Source: Chloroflexia bacterium SDU3-3
Lineage (GTDB): Bacteria; Chloroflexota; Chloroflexia; Chloroflexales; Roseiflexaceae
DNA length: 64,000 nucleotides
NCBI GenBank assembly: GCA_009268125.1
Contig: WBOU01000011.1
Location: forward strand, 1 to 64,000
Direction: 5' to 3'
Below the pieces are notes generated by a model. It saw only the letters and a list, made by a program, of their open reading frames with translations, did not search any database and was not told the DNA's origin. Below, one piece after another: positions 8,970 to 18,300 of the stretch (the first letter of the stretch is position 1; each line of letters begins with the position of its first letter). The position numbers and the translations under genes are program-made.

Positions 8970-9022
8970 TTGCGAAAGTTACCCAACACATGGTATACTA
9001 GCCATGAATGTTGGGTAACTTT
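8970..9022 (+). promoter_or_regulatory. promoter with palindromic operator
   Basis: TTGCGA (8970-8975), 18 bp, then TATACT (8994-8999) forms a sigma70-like promoter. A large inverted repeat encloses the -10: AAAGTTACCCAACA at 8975-8988 pairs perfectly with 9009-9022. The inner CATGG/CCATG pair continues the stem after a 2-nt bulge. A repressor bound there would block the promoter. Confidence 0.6.
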
Positions 9023-9080
9023 TATCCGATAGGCAGCCGCCCATATGGTGCGGCCTGCCACGCACACGCAGAGTATCTCT

Positions 9081-9419
9081 ATGGCTTGGAAAACACCTGT
9101 GGTTTCACAGGGCACCCTCCACATCCCGCTTGAGCATATCAGTATCGACGTTGGGTCGGCGGCATGGTTCGCCTGGCTCGCCGAGGATGCCCACTGCTCG
9201 TTCCACTTCTCCCACAGGGCGGGCGACTTCACCGCCCGCAAGGAGCGGCGGCAGCGCGGCGGGCACTACTGGGCGGCCTACCGCCACTGCCACGGCAAGA
9301 TCTACAAGCTCTACCTGGGCAAGCCAGAGACGCTAGACGAGGCTCGGCTGTGCGCTTGTGCACAAGAACTGGCACGGACTATTGGCAACAGTGAGGCGAT
9401 AGTGGCACCCAACCCATAG
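9081..9419 (+). CDS. stand-alone AP2/integrase-arm-like domain protein
   Basis: 112 aa from the ATG at 9081; an in-frame ATG at 9045 is possible, but neither has a good ribosome site. Residues from about 25 on (WFAWL, then FTARKERRQRGG, YWAAYR, KLYLGKPE) resemble the ~100-residue module found at the N terminus of large LuxR/ATPase regulators and integrase-like proteins in Ktedonobacteria and other Chloroflexota. There it probably binds DNA. Here it stands alone and stops before any ATPase or HTH region. It may be a small regulator or a remnant of a larger gene. The palindromic promoter just upstream suggests it is expressed and perhaps autoregulated. Confidence 0.55.
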   Translation: MAWKTPVVSQGTLHIPLEHISIDVGSAAWFAWLAEDAHCSFHFSHRAGDFTARKERRQRGGHYWAAYRHCHGKIYKLYLGKPETLDEARLCACAQELARTIGNSEAIVAPNP

Positions 9420-9502
9420 GCCGCTGATTGCTGCGGGGTAGGAGAATCCTTCGCCGTGGACCGCCGTTGCACCGACGTGCCCATCGACAGAAGGAGAACC
9501 CT

Positions 9503-11551
9503 ATGCACCACTTCCAACTGCTGATCGACATCGCCATGGCGCTTGTCGCAGCCTTCGCCGGTGGGCTGCTGGCCCGCCGCCTGGGCCTGCCCACCATCGT
9601 GGGCTACCTGCTGGCCGGCATGGCCATCGGCCCTTTCACCCCCGGCTTTGTCGGCAATATTGAGGACATCAGCCAGCTGGCCGAGCTGGGGGTGATCTTC
9701 CTGATGTTCGGCGTAGGGCTGCACTTCTCGCTGCGCGACCTGTGGGCCGTGCGCTCGATCGCCATCCCTGGCGCATTACTTCAGATGGGGATAGCCGCCG
9801 CGCTGGGCTTTGGGATGGCCCAGCTGTGGGGCTGGTCCATCCCTGCAAGCCTTGTGCTAGGCCTAGCCATCTCGATCGCCAGCACGGTGGTGCTGCTGCG
9901 CGGGCTGATGGACAGCGGCCAGCTCAACACCCAGGCCGGGCAGGTGGCGGTGGGCTGGCTGGTACTGGAGGATCTGGCCACCATCCTGATCCTGGTGTTC
10001 CTGCCGGTGCTCTTCGCAGGCGAGGGCGGGATCACGTGGCAGTCGGCGGGCGTGCCGCTGCTCAAGGCCGCCGTGTTCGTGGCCGCCATGCTGCTGATCG
10101 GCGGCAAGCTGCTGCCCTGGCTGCTGACGCGGATCGCCTTCACCGGCTCGCGCGAGCTGTTCATCCTGGCGGTGGTGGCCGCCGCCGTGGGCACGGCCAT
10201 CAGCTCCGCCGAGCTGTTCGGGGTGTCGCTGGCGCTGGGGGCCTTCCTGGCGGGCGTGGTGCTGGGCGAGTCGTCGGTGAGCCACCAGATCGGGGCCGAG
10301 GTGCTACCCTTCCGCGAGATCTTCGCGGTGGTATTCTTCGTGTCGGTGGGCATGCTGGTGAACCCCAGCTACCTGGTGGCCAACGCCGGGCAGGTACTGG
10401 CGCTCACGGCGCTGGTGGTGGTGGGCAAGGCCGTGATCACCATGCTGCTAGGCCTGGTGCTGCCCAGCTCGGGCCGCACCATCCTGGTGGTGGCCGCTGG
10501 CCTGAGCCAGATCGGCGAGTTCTCGTTCATCGTGGGCCAGGCGGGCGTGGGGCTGGGAATCCTCTCCCAAGATCAGTACTCGCTCATCCTGGCCAGCTCG
10601 CTGCTGGCGATCGTGCTCAACCCGCTGCTGTTCAAGCTGCAGCCCCGCGCCGAGGCCCTGATCCAGCGCGTGCCCTGGCTGTGGGCTAGGCTGGACCGAC
10701 AGGGCCAGATGCCCGACCTCGCGGCCCCGCACATGGCCGACCACGTGGTGATCGTGGGCTATGGCCGTGTGGGCGCGCACATCGTCACCGTGCTGCAGCG
10801 GCTGGAGATGCCCTACCTGGTGCTGGAGAGCGACGCCCGGCGCGCCGCCGACTTCGCCCAGCAGGGCGTGCCCATGCTCTACGGCGACGCCGCCAACTCC
10901 GAGATTCTGAGCCACGCCGGGCTGGCCCACGCCCGCGCCCTGGTTGTGACCCTGCCCGACGAGGCCGCCGCCGAGATGGTGGTGGGGCTAGCCCGCCGCG
11001 AGGCACCCGGCCTGCCGATCATCGCCCGCGCCGCCACCCAGGAGGGCATCACGCGGCTGAGCGCGCAGGGCGTGCAGGATGTCATCCACCCCGAGCTTGA
11101 GGGCGGGCTAGAGGTGGTGCGCCACACGCTGCTGACCCTGGGCTACCCCGCCACACAGGTGCAGGCCTACACCGACGCCGTGCGCCACGACCAGTACGAC
11201 ACCACACTCTCCACCGACGCCGAGCGCCGCTCGCTCGACACGCTGCGCAAGGCCATGCGCGGCCTGGATGTGGCATGGCGGCAGCTTGAGCCGGGCAGCC
11301 CGGCCCTGGGCCAGAGCCTCGCCGAGGCCGACATGCGCGCGAAGACCGGCGCATCGGTGATCGCGATCATCCGCGAGGGTCAGGCCATGCCCAACCCCAC
11401 CGCAGACACCAGCCTGCGCGAGGGCGACATCCTGGGCGTGATCGGCAGCCCCGATCAGATCGCCCAGCTCGACACGCTGCTGGCCCCGCCCGCGAGCGCG
11501 CCGCAGCAGCCCGCCGCACCGCAGCAGCAGCCCCACACACTACCCGCCTAG
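9503..11551 (+). CDS. CPA2 (KefB-type) cation:proton antiporter
   Basis: 682 aa. ATG at 9503 was chosen because AAGGAG lies 7 nt upstream and the first helix begins there; the frame is also open further upstream. The N-terminal ~400 residues form a Na+/H+ exchanger domain of about 12 membrane segments. Next comes a TrkA-N/RCK domain with the nucleotide-binding GYGRVG motif (from about residue 418), then a TrkA-C domain and an Ala/Pro/Gln-rich tail. It should exchange K+ or Na+ for protons across the inner membrane, gated by nucleotide. It is monocistronic, with a strong terminator just after it. Ion specificity cannot be read from sequence. Confidence 0.9.
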   Translation: MHHFQLLIDIAMALVAAFAGGLLARRLGLPTIVGYLLAGMAIGPFTPGFVGNIEDISQLAELGVIFLMFGVGLHFSLRDLWAVRSIAIPGALLQMGIAAALGFGMAQLWGWSIPASLVLGLAISIASTVVLLRGLMDSGQLNTQAGQVAVGWLVLEDLATILILVFLPVLFAGEGGITWQSAGVPLLKAAVFVAAMLLIGGKLLPWLLTRIAFTGSRELFILAVVAAAVGTAISSAELFGVSLALGAFLAGVVLGESSVSHQIGAEVLPFREIFAVVFFVSVGMLVNPSYLVANAGQVLALTALVVVGKAVITMLLGLVLPSSGRTILVVAAGLSQIGEFSFIVGQAGVGLGILSQDQYSLILASSLLAIVLNPLLFKLQPRAEALIQRVPWLWARLDRQGQMPDLAAPHMADHVVIVGYGRVGAHIVTVLQRLEMPYLVLESDARRAADFAQQGVPMLYGDAANSEILSHAGLAHARALVVTLPDEAAAEMVVGLARREAPGLPIIARAATQEGITRLSAQGVQDVIHPELEGGLEVVRHTLLTLGYPATQVQAYTDAVRHDQYDTTLSTDAERRSLDTLRKAMRGLDVAWRQLEPGSPALGQSLAEADMRAKTGASVIAIIREGQAMPNPTADTSLREGDILGVIGSPDQIAQLDTLLAPPASAPQQPAAPQQQPHTLPA

Positions 11552-11560
11552 CCAGCGTGG

Positions 11561-11601
11561 GCAACGGCCCCGCTGGCAGCTTTCGCCAGCGGGGCCGTTG
11601 C
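11561..11601 (+). terminator. hairpin terminator after antiporter gene
   Basis: A perfect 17-bp stem (11561-11577 with 11585-11601) and a 7-nt loop, 9 nt after the stop codon. No T-run. Confidence 0.85.
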
Positions 11602-11718
11602 GTTCAGAACCACATAAGCACGCGCCCGAAAGCCCGCGCACCATCCTGTTGGCAGTTTCCCGCTGGCGTCGCATGCGCTACACTAGAGACCCGTAGCCAC
11701 CGATGCAAAGGAGCGATC

Positions 11719-12408
11719 ATGAATACGACCCACGGACTGTCTGTCGGGATGCTGCTCTTCCCCAACCTCACCCAGCTCGACCTGACTGGCCCCTACGAGA
11801 TCTTCGCCCGCATGCCAAACACCAAGATCACGCTGCTAGGCGAGACTATGGCGCCGGTGCGCAGCGACCGCGGCCTCAGCCTCCTGCCCCAGCAGACTTT
11901 CGACGAGGCCGGGCAGTTCGATCTGATCATGGTGCCGGGCGGGCCGGGTGTCACCCCGCTGATGGAGCACGAGCCGACGCTGGGCTTCCTGCGCGCCCAG
12001 GCCGCTGGCGCGCGCTACACGACATCGGTGTGCACCGGGGCGCTGCTGCTGGGCGCGGCGGGGCTGCTGCGCGGCTACCGCGCCACCACCCACTGGATGT
12101 CGCTTGATCTGCTGCCGCTATTTGGGGCCGAGCCGTGCGAGGCCCGCTATGTGGTGGACCGCGACCGCATCACCGGCGGCGGCGTGACGGCGGGGGTGGA
12201 TTTTGCCCTGGCCGTGGCCGCCGAGCTGTATGGCCGCGACGTGGCCCAGCGCATCCAGCTGATGGTCGAGTACGACCCTGCGCCGCCCTTCGCAGGCGGC
12301 ACGCCCGCCACCGCCCGCCCCGAGCTGCTGGCCCAGGTGATCGAGCAGGCCCGGCCCCTGCAGGAGCAGCGGCGCGAGATCGCCCAGCGCGTAGCATCCA
12401 GGCTCTAG
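11719..12408 (+). CDS. DJ-1/PfpI family protein, isonitrile hydratase-like
   Basis: 229 aa. It has the class I glutamine amidotransferase-like fold, with the nucleophile Cys105 in TSVCTGALLLGAAGLL, plus YEIFARMP near residue 28 and ITGGGVTAGVDFAL. These fit the InhA (cyclohexyl-isocyanide hydratase) branch of the ThiJ/PfpI family, which acts in the cytoplasm. Many members are annotated this way without proof, so the reaction is uncertain. AAAGGAG lies 7-8 nt before ATG. It is monocistronic, bounded by terminators on both sides. Confidence 0.85.
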   Translation: MNTTHGLSVGMLLFPNLTQLDLTGPYEIFARMPNTKITLLGETMAPVRSDRGLSLLPQQTFDEAGQFDLIMVPGGPGVTPLMEHEPTLGFLRAQAAGARYTTSVCTGALLLGAAGLLRGYRATTHWMSLDLLPLFGAEPCEARYVVDRDRITGGGVTAGVDFALAVAAELYGRDVAQRIQLMVEYDPAPPFAGGTPATARPELLAQVIEQARPLQEQRREIAQRVASRL

Positions 12409-12417
12409 CCACGCAAA

Positions 12418-12447
12418 AAGGCGTGGGGCGCTGCTGCCCCACGCCTT
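12418..12447 (+). terminator. hairpin terminator after DJ-1 family gene
   Basis: A 12-bp stem, AAGGCGTGGGGC at 12418-12429 with its complement at 12436-12447, and a 6-nt loop. Read on the minus strand it may also serve the receiver gene that ends at 12466, so it could be bidirectional. Confidence 0.8.
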
Positions 12448-12465
12448 CTACCATGGCTTGGATGC

Positions 12466-12837
12466 CTAGTTGATCGGCAGCAGGCTCTGCAGAATGCGGA
12501 TCAGCTCGGCGGTGGAGAACGGCTTCTCGACAAATAGCGTGACGCCCGCCGCAAACGCATCATCCTGTGCGCTGTGGTTGCCCGAAACCATCACGATCGG
12601 GATGCGATCATTGCGCAGGCGCACCGCGCGGATCAGCTCTAGGCCGCCCATCCGGCGCATCTCGTTATTGGTGATGATCAGGTCGGCACCCTCGTGGTCG
12701 AACACCGCCAGCGCATCCGCCCCATCCGCCACGGCGGAGATGCGCACCGATGGGTAGGTGCGTGCAATAATACGTGTAATAATTCCCCGGACGCTGTCGG
12801 TGTCGTCGGTGACAATGATATGGTAGGTCGTTACCAC
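12466..12837 (-). CDS. receiver-domain protein lacking phospho-acceptor Asp
   Basis: Single CheY-like receiver, 123 aa if started at the GTG at 12837 (AAAGG 9 nt upstream); a TTG at 12864 is another option. The acidic pair Asp11-Asp12 (VTDD), the switch Ser (MVSGN) and the Lys of VEKPF are all present. The acceptor position, normally D in ITDxxMP, is Asn57 (IITNNEM, codon AAT), and the usual Pro is Arg. The fold is therefore intact, but phosphotransfer at the normal site should not occur. It is probably a pseudo-receiver working through constitutive protein contacts, or one deamidated or regulated in another way. No histidine kinase is next to it. Confidence 0.85.
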   Translation of the reverse strand: MVTTYHIIVTDDTDSVRGIITRIIARTYPSVRISAVADGADALAVFDHEGADLIITNNEMRRMGGLELIRAVRLRNDRIPIVMVSGNHSAQDDAFAAGVTLFVEKPFSTAELIRILQSLLPIN

Positions 12838-13006
12838 AGCCTCATGCCTTTCGTGCCAGCACAATACCCTTCTTATTTATGAACGGCTCTGGCGCTGACT
12901 ATAGCAAGCGGCTGTAACGGCCCTATTACGCTCTATCGCTTTGAAATGCGAAATAACGACCCTCTATCGTAGTAGCAGGGTCGGCAGCTGTGGCAGATCA
13001 AGCCAC

Positions 13007-13043
13007 AAAAAAGCAGGGGCGGGGCTATGCGCCCCGCCCCTGC
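13007..13043 (-). terminator. rho-independent terminator of marR-MFS operon
   Basis: A perfect 13-bp GC-rich stem (13013-13025 with 13031-13043) and a 5-nt loop. On the minus strand it is followed by six T residues. It lies 11 nt after the MFS stop codon. Confidence 0.9.
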
Positions 13044-13054
13044 CTGGCCCACCT

Positions 13055-14347
13055 CTAGCGCGCTCGCATGCGCCGCTCGTAGAGCGTGGCCAGCCCTACC
13101 CCGCCCATGCACAGCGCCGCGCACAGCACCAGCGTGGCCGAGACCCCCACATGATCCGAGAGCGAGCCGATCAGCAGCGAGCCGATCGGCGTGCTGCCCG
13201 CGAAGAGCAGCCAGTACAGGCTCATCACGCGGCCACGCAGCGCATCGGGCACCGCCAGCTGGATGAGCGTGTTCGCCGAGGTGGTGAAGATGATCCCCGC
13301 GAAGCCCAGCGCGGCCAGCAGCAGCAGCGAGAGCCAGAAGTTCGATACCAGCGCGGCCCCGCCCAGCAGCAGACTGAACAGCGCGGCCCCGCCCAGCAGC
13401 CGCCGGTTGTTCACCTCGCCCGCGAAGGCCACCACCAGCGCCCCTAGCAGCGACCCCACGCCCAGCGAGGCCGAGAGGATTCCGAAGCCCTCGGCGTTGG
13501 TATGCAGCACAAAGCCCGAGATCAGCGGCAGCACCACATTGAAGTTGTAGCCAAACGTGCCGATGAAGGCCATCACCAGCATCACCAGCAGCACGGCGGG
13601 GGTTCGCCAAGTATACTGCAGCGCCTCGGCGATGCTTTTGCCAACCGAGAGCGTAGGGCGGGCGGGCGCGGCGCGGAACTCCGCCGGGCGCATCATCAGC
13701 AGGCCCGCCAGCACGCCCACGAAGCTGACCGCATTGAGCACAAACGCTGGGGCCATGCCGATTCTGGCGATCAGCACGCCCGCCACGGCAGGCCCGATAA
13801 TGCGCGCCCCATTGAATAGCAGCGAGTTAAGCGCCACCGCATTGGCCATATCCTCGCGCCCCACCAGCTCGGCCACGAAGGCCTGGCGGGTCGGCGTGTC
13901 GAGCGCGTTGATCACGCCCAGCGCCAGCGCGAGGATGTAGACGTGCCACAGCTGGATCGTGCCCGAGACGATCAGGCCGCCGAACAGCGCCGCCTGGATG
14001 AGCGCGGCGGTCTGGGTGCCCAGCACCACGCGGTACTTTGGCAGCCGGTCGGCGATCGCCCCGCCAAACAGCGAGAGCAGCATGGCGGGCAGGAACTGCA
14101 GCATGGTGACCAGGCCCAGCGCCAGCGGCGACTGCGTGAGCTGGAGCACCAGCCACGACTGGGCGGTGGACTGCATCCAGGTGCCGATCAGCGAGATCAG
14201 CTGCCCGCACCAGAACAGGCGATAGTTGCGGATGCGCAGCGCGCGAAACCCACGCAGAAAGGTGGCCAGCGCTGGCGACACGCCTTTGGCGTCGGGGCTA
14301 TCAGGCGCGCTCGACGCCGCCTGGGTTGTCAGTTTCATTCGTGCCAT
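13055..14347 (-). CDS. MFS exporter (EntS-like, MFS_3)
   Basis: 430 aa with about 12 predicted membrane segments. After a polar N terminus comes FWCGQLISLIGTWMQSTAQSW, then the MFS loop signature (GGAIADRLPKYR) and later DALRGRVMS. This matches the enterobactin-exporter-like MFS group, which exports small molecules or drugs by proton antiport at the inner membrane. Its start overlaps the 3' end of the marR gene by 47 nt, so translation is probably coupled and the MarR protein likely controls its expression. The substrate is unknown. Confidence 0.88.
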   Translation of the reverse strand: MARMKLTTQAASSAPDSPDAKGVSPALATFLRGFRALRIRNYRLFWCGQLISLIGTWMQSTAQSWLVLQLTQSPLALGLVTMLQFLPAMLLSLFGGAIADRLPKYRVVLGTQTAALIQAALFGGLIVSGTIQLWHVYILALALGVINALDTPTRQAFVAELVGREDMANAVALNSLLFNGARIIGPAVAGVLIARIGMAPAFVLNAVSFVGVLAGLLMMRPAEFRAAPARPTLSVGKSIAEALQYTWRTPAVLLVMLVMAFIGTFGYNFNVVLPLISGFVLHTNAEGFGILSASLGVGSLLGALVVAFAGEVNNRRLLGGAALFSLLLGGAALVSNFWLSLLLLAALGFAGIIFTTSANTLIQLAVPDALRGRVMSLYWLLFAGSTPIGSLLIGSLSDHVGVSATLVLCAALCMGGVGLATLYERRMRAR

Positions 14348-14801
14348 CGGTAGGCGACCCTTCGTCCTGCGTCAGTATGCGGTGCAGCGCAGGAAGCGCG
14401 CGCTGCACTGCGTCGATCTCATCATCGCGCAAGGCCGCCAGCAGCGGCAGCAGGCTGCGCATCGTCTGCTGCTGGGCCAGCGCATATTTGGCGCGGCCAA
14501 GCTCGCTCAGGCGTAGCAGCTGCTGGCGGCGGTCGTGGGGCGCAGGGAAGCGCTCGACCCAGCCGCGCAGCACCAGCGCCTGCACCAGCTCGCCCATCGA
14601 CTGCAGGCTGACCCGCCGCCGCCGCGCCAGGGCCGAGGATGTCTGGGCCGCCTCGGCCAGCAGGCCCAGCACGCGAAACTGCGGCATGGTGGTCTCCTCG
14701 CCTGTCTCGCGCCGCACCGCGCCCGCAACAATCCGATTCAGCAGGGGCAGCAGCACGATCAGCTCGTCGGCGATCTGCTCGTGGGTCCAACGCTGGCTCA
14801 T
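14301..14801 (-). CDS. MarR-family transcriptional regulator
   Basis: 166 aa. ATG at 14801 was preferred because GGAAGAGG and AAGG lie just upstream; the frame is open 13 codons further. A winged helix-turn-helix is seen (PQFRVLGLLAEAA, SLQSMGELVQALVLRGWVERF, then the wing with PHDRRQQLLRLSELG), flanked by dimerisation helices. The acidic and polar C-terminal tail overlaps the start of the MFS gene. MarR proteins usually repress their own operon and are released by small ligands such as the exporter's substrate. That fits this gene pair and the palindrome over the promoter -10. Confidence 0.9.
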   Translation of the reverse strand: MSQRWTHEQIADELIVLLPLLNRIVAGAVRRETGEETTMPQFRVLGLLAEAAQTSSALARRRRVSLQSMGELVQALVLRGWVERFPAPHDRRQQLLRLSELGRAKYALAQQQTMRSLLPLLAALRDDEIDAVQRALPALHRILTQDEGSPTDGTNETDNPGGVERA

Positions 14802-14850
14802 GGCCTTGCCTCTTCCATTATCAGGCTCCTTTATTATCAAGTTACCTTAG

Positions 14851-14882
14851 TATCATGATAGCGCGATCCAGACCATTGTCAA
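14851..14882 (-). promoter_or_regulatory. marR-MFS promoter with palindromic operator
   Basis: On the minus strand TTGACA (14877-14882), 16 bp, then TATCAT (14855-14860) makes a strong sigma70-like promoter. TATCATGATA (14851-14860) is a perfect palindrome over the -10, a likely MarR binding site. Confidence 0.65.
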
Positions 14883-15373
14883 CAAAAAAAGGCTGCACCA
14901 CAAAGAGAAATACGGATTGAGTTTGGGGCGCAAGCTCCGTCGAGACGGAACTATGAGACAAAGGTGTTGCTCGTGATCGCCATAGGACCAATGCCTTCTT
15001 GCTGATCTGCAAGGGCCTGCCTGCCAGGAATGACAGCATGAACAACCCCTACCAGACCACGAACATAGCAACGCCGTAAATAAAGACTCGGCCCGCTAAA
15101 AAGTAAAAATTCGGTTATAAATACAGCAGAATCACCATGGTGTGGCATTTTCTGACCGATCTTTGCGCTTTTCGCCGTTATTCTCTAGCAAAGCTGTGAA
15201 AATCTTTGGTATGATTATGAGGGTAGCTAATGCTACCGAAACAAGTAGACTGAAGTTACGGCCACCGTCACCTTTTGATCCTCTTGTTATGATATTGATT
15301 ATCTGTGGGCACGCTCTGTTCTCATTCTGATACAAAACCGGCATGATCTCGCTTCTAGTTAGGAAAGGCATCT
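14883..15373. other. AT-richer intergenic region, no gene seen
   Basis: About 490 bp between the divergent marR and DUF11 genes, clearly richer in A/T than its surroundings. Only short inverted repeats are visible: GGTAGC/GCTACC near 15223-15239, and CACCATGGTG at about 15134. The promoter of the DUF11 gene should lie here, but no convincing -35/-10 pair was found. No coding frame with a ribosome site was seen. Confidence 0.6.
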
Positions 15374-18300
15374 GTGTTGCAACCAACTTCCCCCCACCGC
15401 ATCACACGGGCGAGGAACCATCTGCCTGTGGTGGTGCTCCTGCTGCTGGCGGCGCTGCTGCCCCAGGCCTCGGCGCACGCCGAGGGCAGCGGCTCGCTCG
15501 CCTCTAGCGGTGGCTACCGCCCCTACCTCGAGTGGGCACCAGGAACCTACAACGGGAACATTGAGCGCAAGACTATTCTGAGCGTCTACGTGAACGCGGG
15601 CGAGACCATCAACTTGGGATCGAGCGTGACCACCAGCTCGGATGGCCAGGACATCGTCTACCGCAGCCCCGCCGGAACCCAGAACGGCACCTGCGATGTG
15701 CTGGCCGGGGGCTACGCCTTCATTGACACCGTAGCCAAGGAGAGCGCCGGCCCGCTGCCGAACGCAGGTGGCTACACGCCCTGCACGATCACCGCCGCCG
15801 AGACCGGCATCTACGAGGTCGAGTTCCACAGCCCCGGCTCGGGCAACCCCACGCCTGCCATAGCGGTCACGGGGGCCTTCCCTGCCAACGCCAACCAGGC
15901 CAGCACCGTGGCCGCATGGGACATCACGGTGCGCGACAGCGGCGGGGCAGCCAAGCCAGGGCGCGTGTTCACCAGCTATCTGGCCATGAACATGGGGGCC
16001 AACTTTGGCAATCCTACCCAGGGCGTCAGCTCCGAGATGTACATCCAGACCTCGGATGGCTACCGCTACCGTATTGACCTGAATAACCTTGACCCATTTG
16101 GCTTCATCTTCTTCTCGAATAACAAGGGCTTCCGCGATCTCGCGACCGGCAACGCGCTCTACCGCTCGGTGCAGTTCACCGGCGCCAACCCCGGCCAGCT
16201 GCCGTCGACGGTCGACCTGCACCTGCCGGGCACGCCCGACACGGCCACCGACATCACCCAGAAGATCTTCTTCGAGACGCCTAGCAGCGATCTGCCCGCC
16301 CAGGCCTCCTCGCCCAGCGGCACCACATGGCTGCTGGTTGCGCCAGTGGCCCCGCCCACGCCCAGCAACTTCATCTTCACCGGCAGCGAGGGCACGCCAG
16401 GCGCCGCAGGCACCTCGCCGCTCAATGGCAACTTCTCGTTTGACACGCCGAACAATGGCAGCTACTCGATCATCATCGACGCCAATGGCGACGGCATCTA
16501 CGGCAACGCCAACGACCGCATCCTGCTGGGCACCGCCACAGCGGGCAGCAACACCGTGCCCTGGGATGGCCGCGATGCCAACGGCATGCAGCTGCCTGCG
16601 GGCAATATGACCTACGGCGCGGAGATCGAGCTGTTCGCGGGCGAGGTGCACTTCCCATTCTTCGACGCCGAGCACAACCCCAACGGCATCATCATCGAGC
16701 GCGTAGTCGACCCCGGCACCACCGCCAGCCCGCCCGACCCCTACCAGGTGTACTACGACGACACCTACTACTACGACGGCACCAACACCTACGACTACAG
16801 CCTCTGCGCGCAGGGGCAGACGCCCAGCGCACCTGCGGCGGCCAACATCTTCAGCGGCGGCTGCTACGGCATCGCGCCCACGCCGCGCAGCGCCCGCGCG
16901 GGCGTGCTGAGCACCACTGGCGCGCAGGCCTACAGCGACAACTTCGGCAACATCCGCGGTATTGATACCTGGGTCTACTACCCCTCGCAGAAGGTCGGTC
17001 TGGCCCAGCCCTTGGCCCTGCGCGAGTCCGATCTGCAGATCACCAAGACCCACAGCCCGGCCACCGTGGTGCCCGGCCAGCAGATGCAGTACACCGTGAC
17101 GGTGCACAACGCAGGCCCCAGCGATGTGACCGGCGCGCGGGTGCAAGATACCGTCCCCGCCGCGCTCTCCGGGGTCACCTGGTCGTGCGCGGTCACCACG
17201 GGCACTGGCGCGTGCACGTCGCCCACCGGCAGCGGCAACGCGATCGACACGCTGGTGAATCTGGCCACGGGCGCAACTGCGACCTTCACTATTGTTGGCA
17301 CGCTCTCGCCCTCGGTCGCTGGCACGATCAGCAACACCGCCACCGTCACTCGCCCGAACGACGTGACCGACCCGAATCTGACCAACAACACCGCCACCGA
17401 CATCGCCACTGTGGCCGAGAACCCGCAGATCGGCGTGGCCAAGCGGGTGCTCTCCAATATCGATAATAACGACGGTACCTTTGACGTGACCTACGAGGTG
17501 CTGGTGCGCAACCTGGGCAACGTGGCGCTGCAGCAGGTGCAGCTGAGCGACAACCTGGCCACCACCTTCGCGGGCGCACAGGCCTTCCAGGTGGTGAGCG
17601 CACCATCCAGCCCCACCCTGGCCACCCAGGGCGCCTACACTGGCAGCGCACCCAACATCAACCTGCTGCAGGGCACCGACACGCTGGCGGTCGGCGCGAG
17701 CGGCACCGTGCAGCTGACCGTGCGCGTGACGCCGGGCACCCTGGCCGGGCCGTATAACAACCAGGTGACCGCCAGCGGCACCACCTCGGGCGGCACGCCC
17801 ACCACCGACCTTTCGCAGAATGGCAATACCCCCGATCCCAACGGCAACGGCGACCCCGGCGACCCCGGCGAGGACACCCCCACCCCTGTCACATTCACCC
17901 TGCCGCCGCCGCCCCAGATCGGCGTGGCTAAGCGGGTGCTCTCCAATGTTGACAACCACGATGGTACCTTTGATGTGACCTACGAGGTGCTGGTGCGCAA
18001 CCTGGGCAATGTGGCGCTGCAGCAGGTGCAGCTGAGCGACAACCTCGCCACCACCTTCGCGGGCGCACAGGCCTTCCAGGTGGTGAGCGCGCCATCCAGC
18101 CCCACCCTGGCCACCCAGAGCGCCTACACGGGTCGCGCGCCCAACATCAACCTGCTGCAGGGCACCGACACCCTGGCCATCGGCGCGAGCGGCACCGTGC
18201 AGCTGACCGTGCGCGTGACGCCAGGCACCCTGGCCGGACCATATAACAACCAGGTGACTGCCAGCGGCACCACCTCGGGCGGCATCCCCACCACCGATCT

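Noticed and set aside
11649-11684. TTGGCA and TACACT before the DJ-1 gene as a promoter
   Set aside because: The spacing is 24 bp, too long for a sigma70 promoter.
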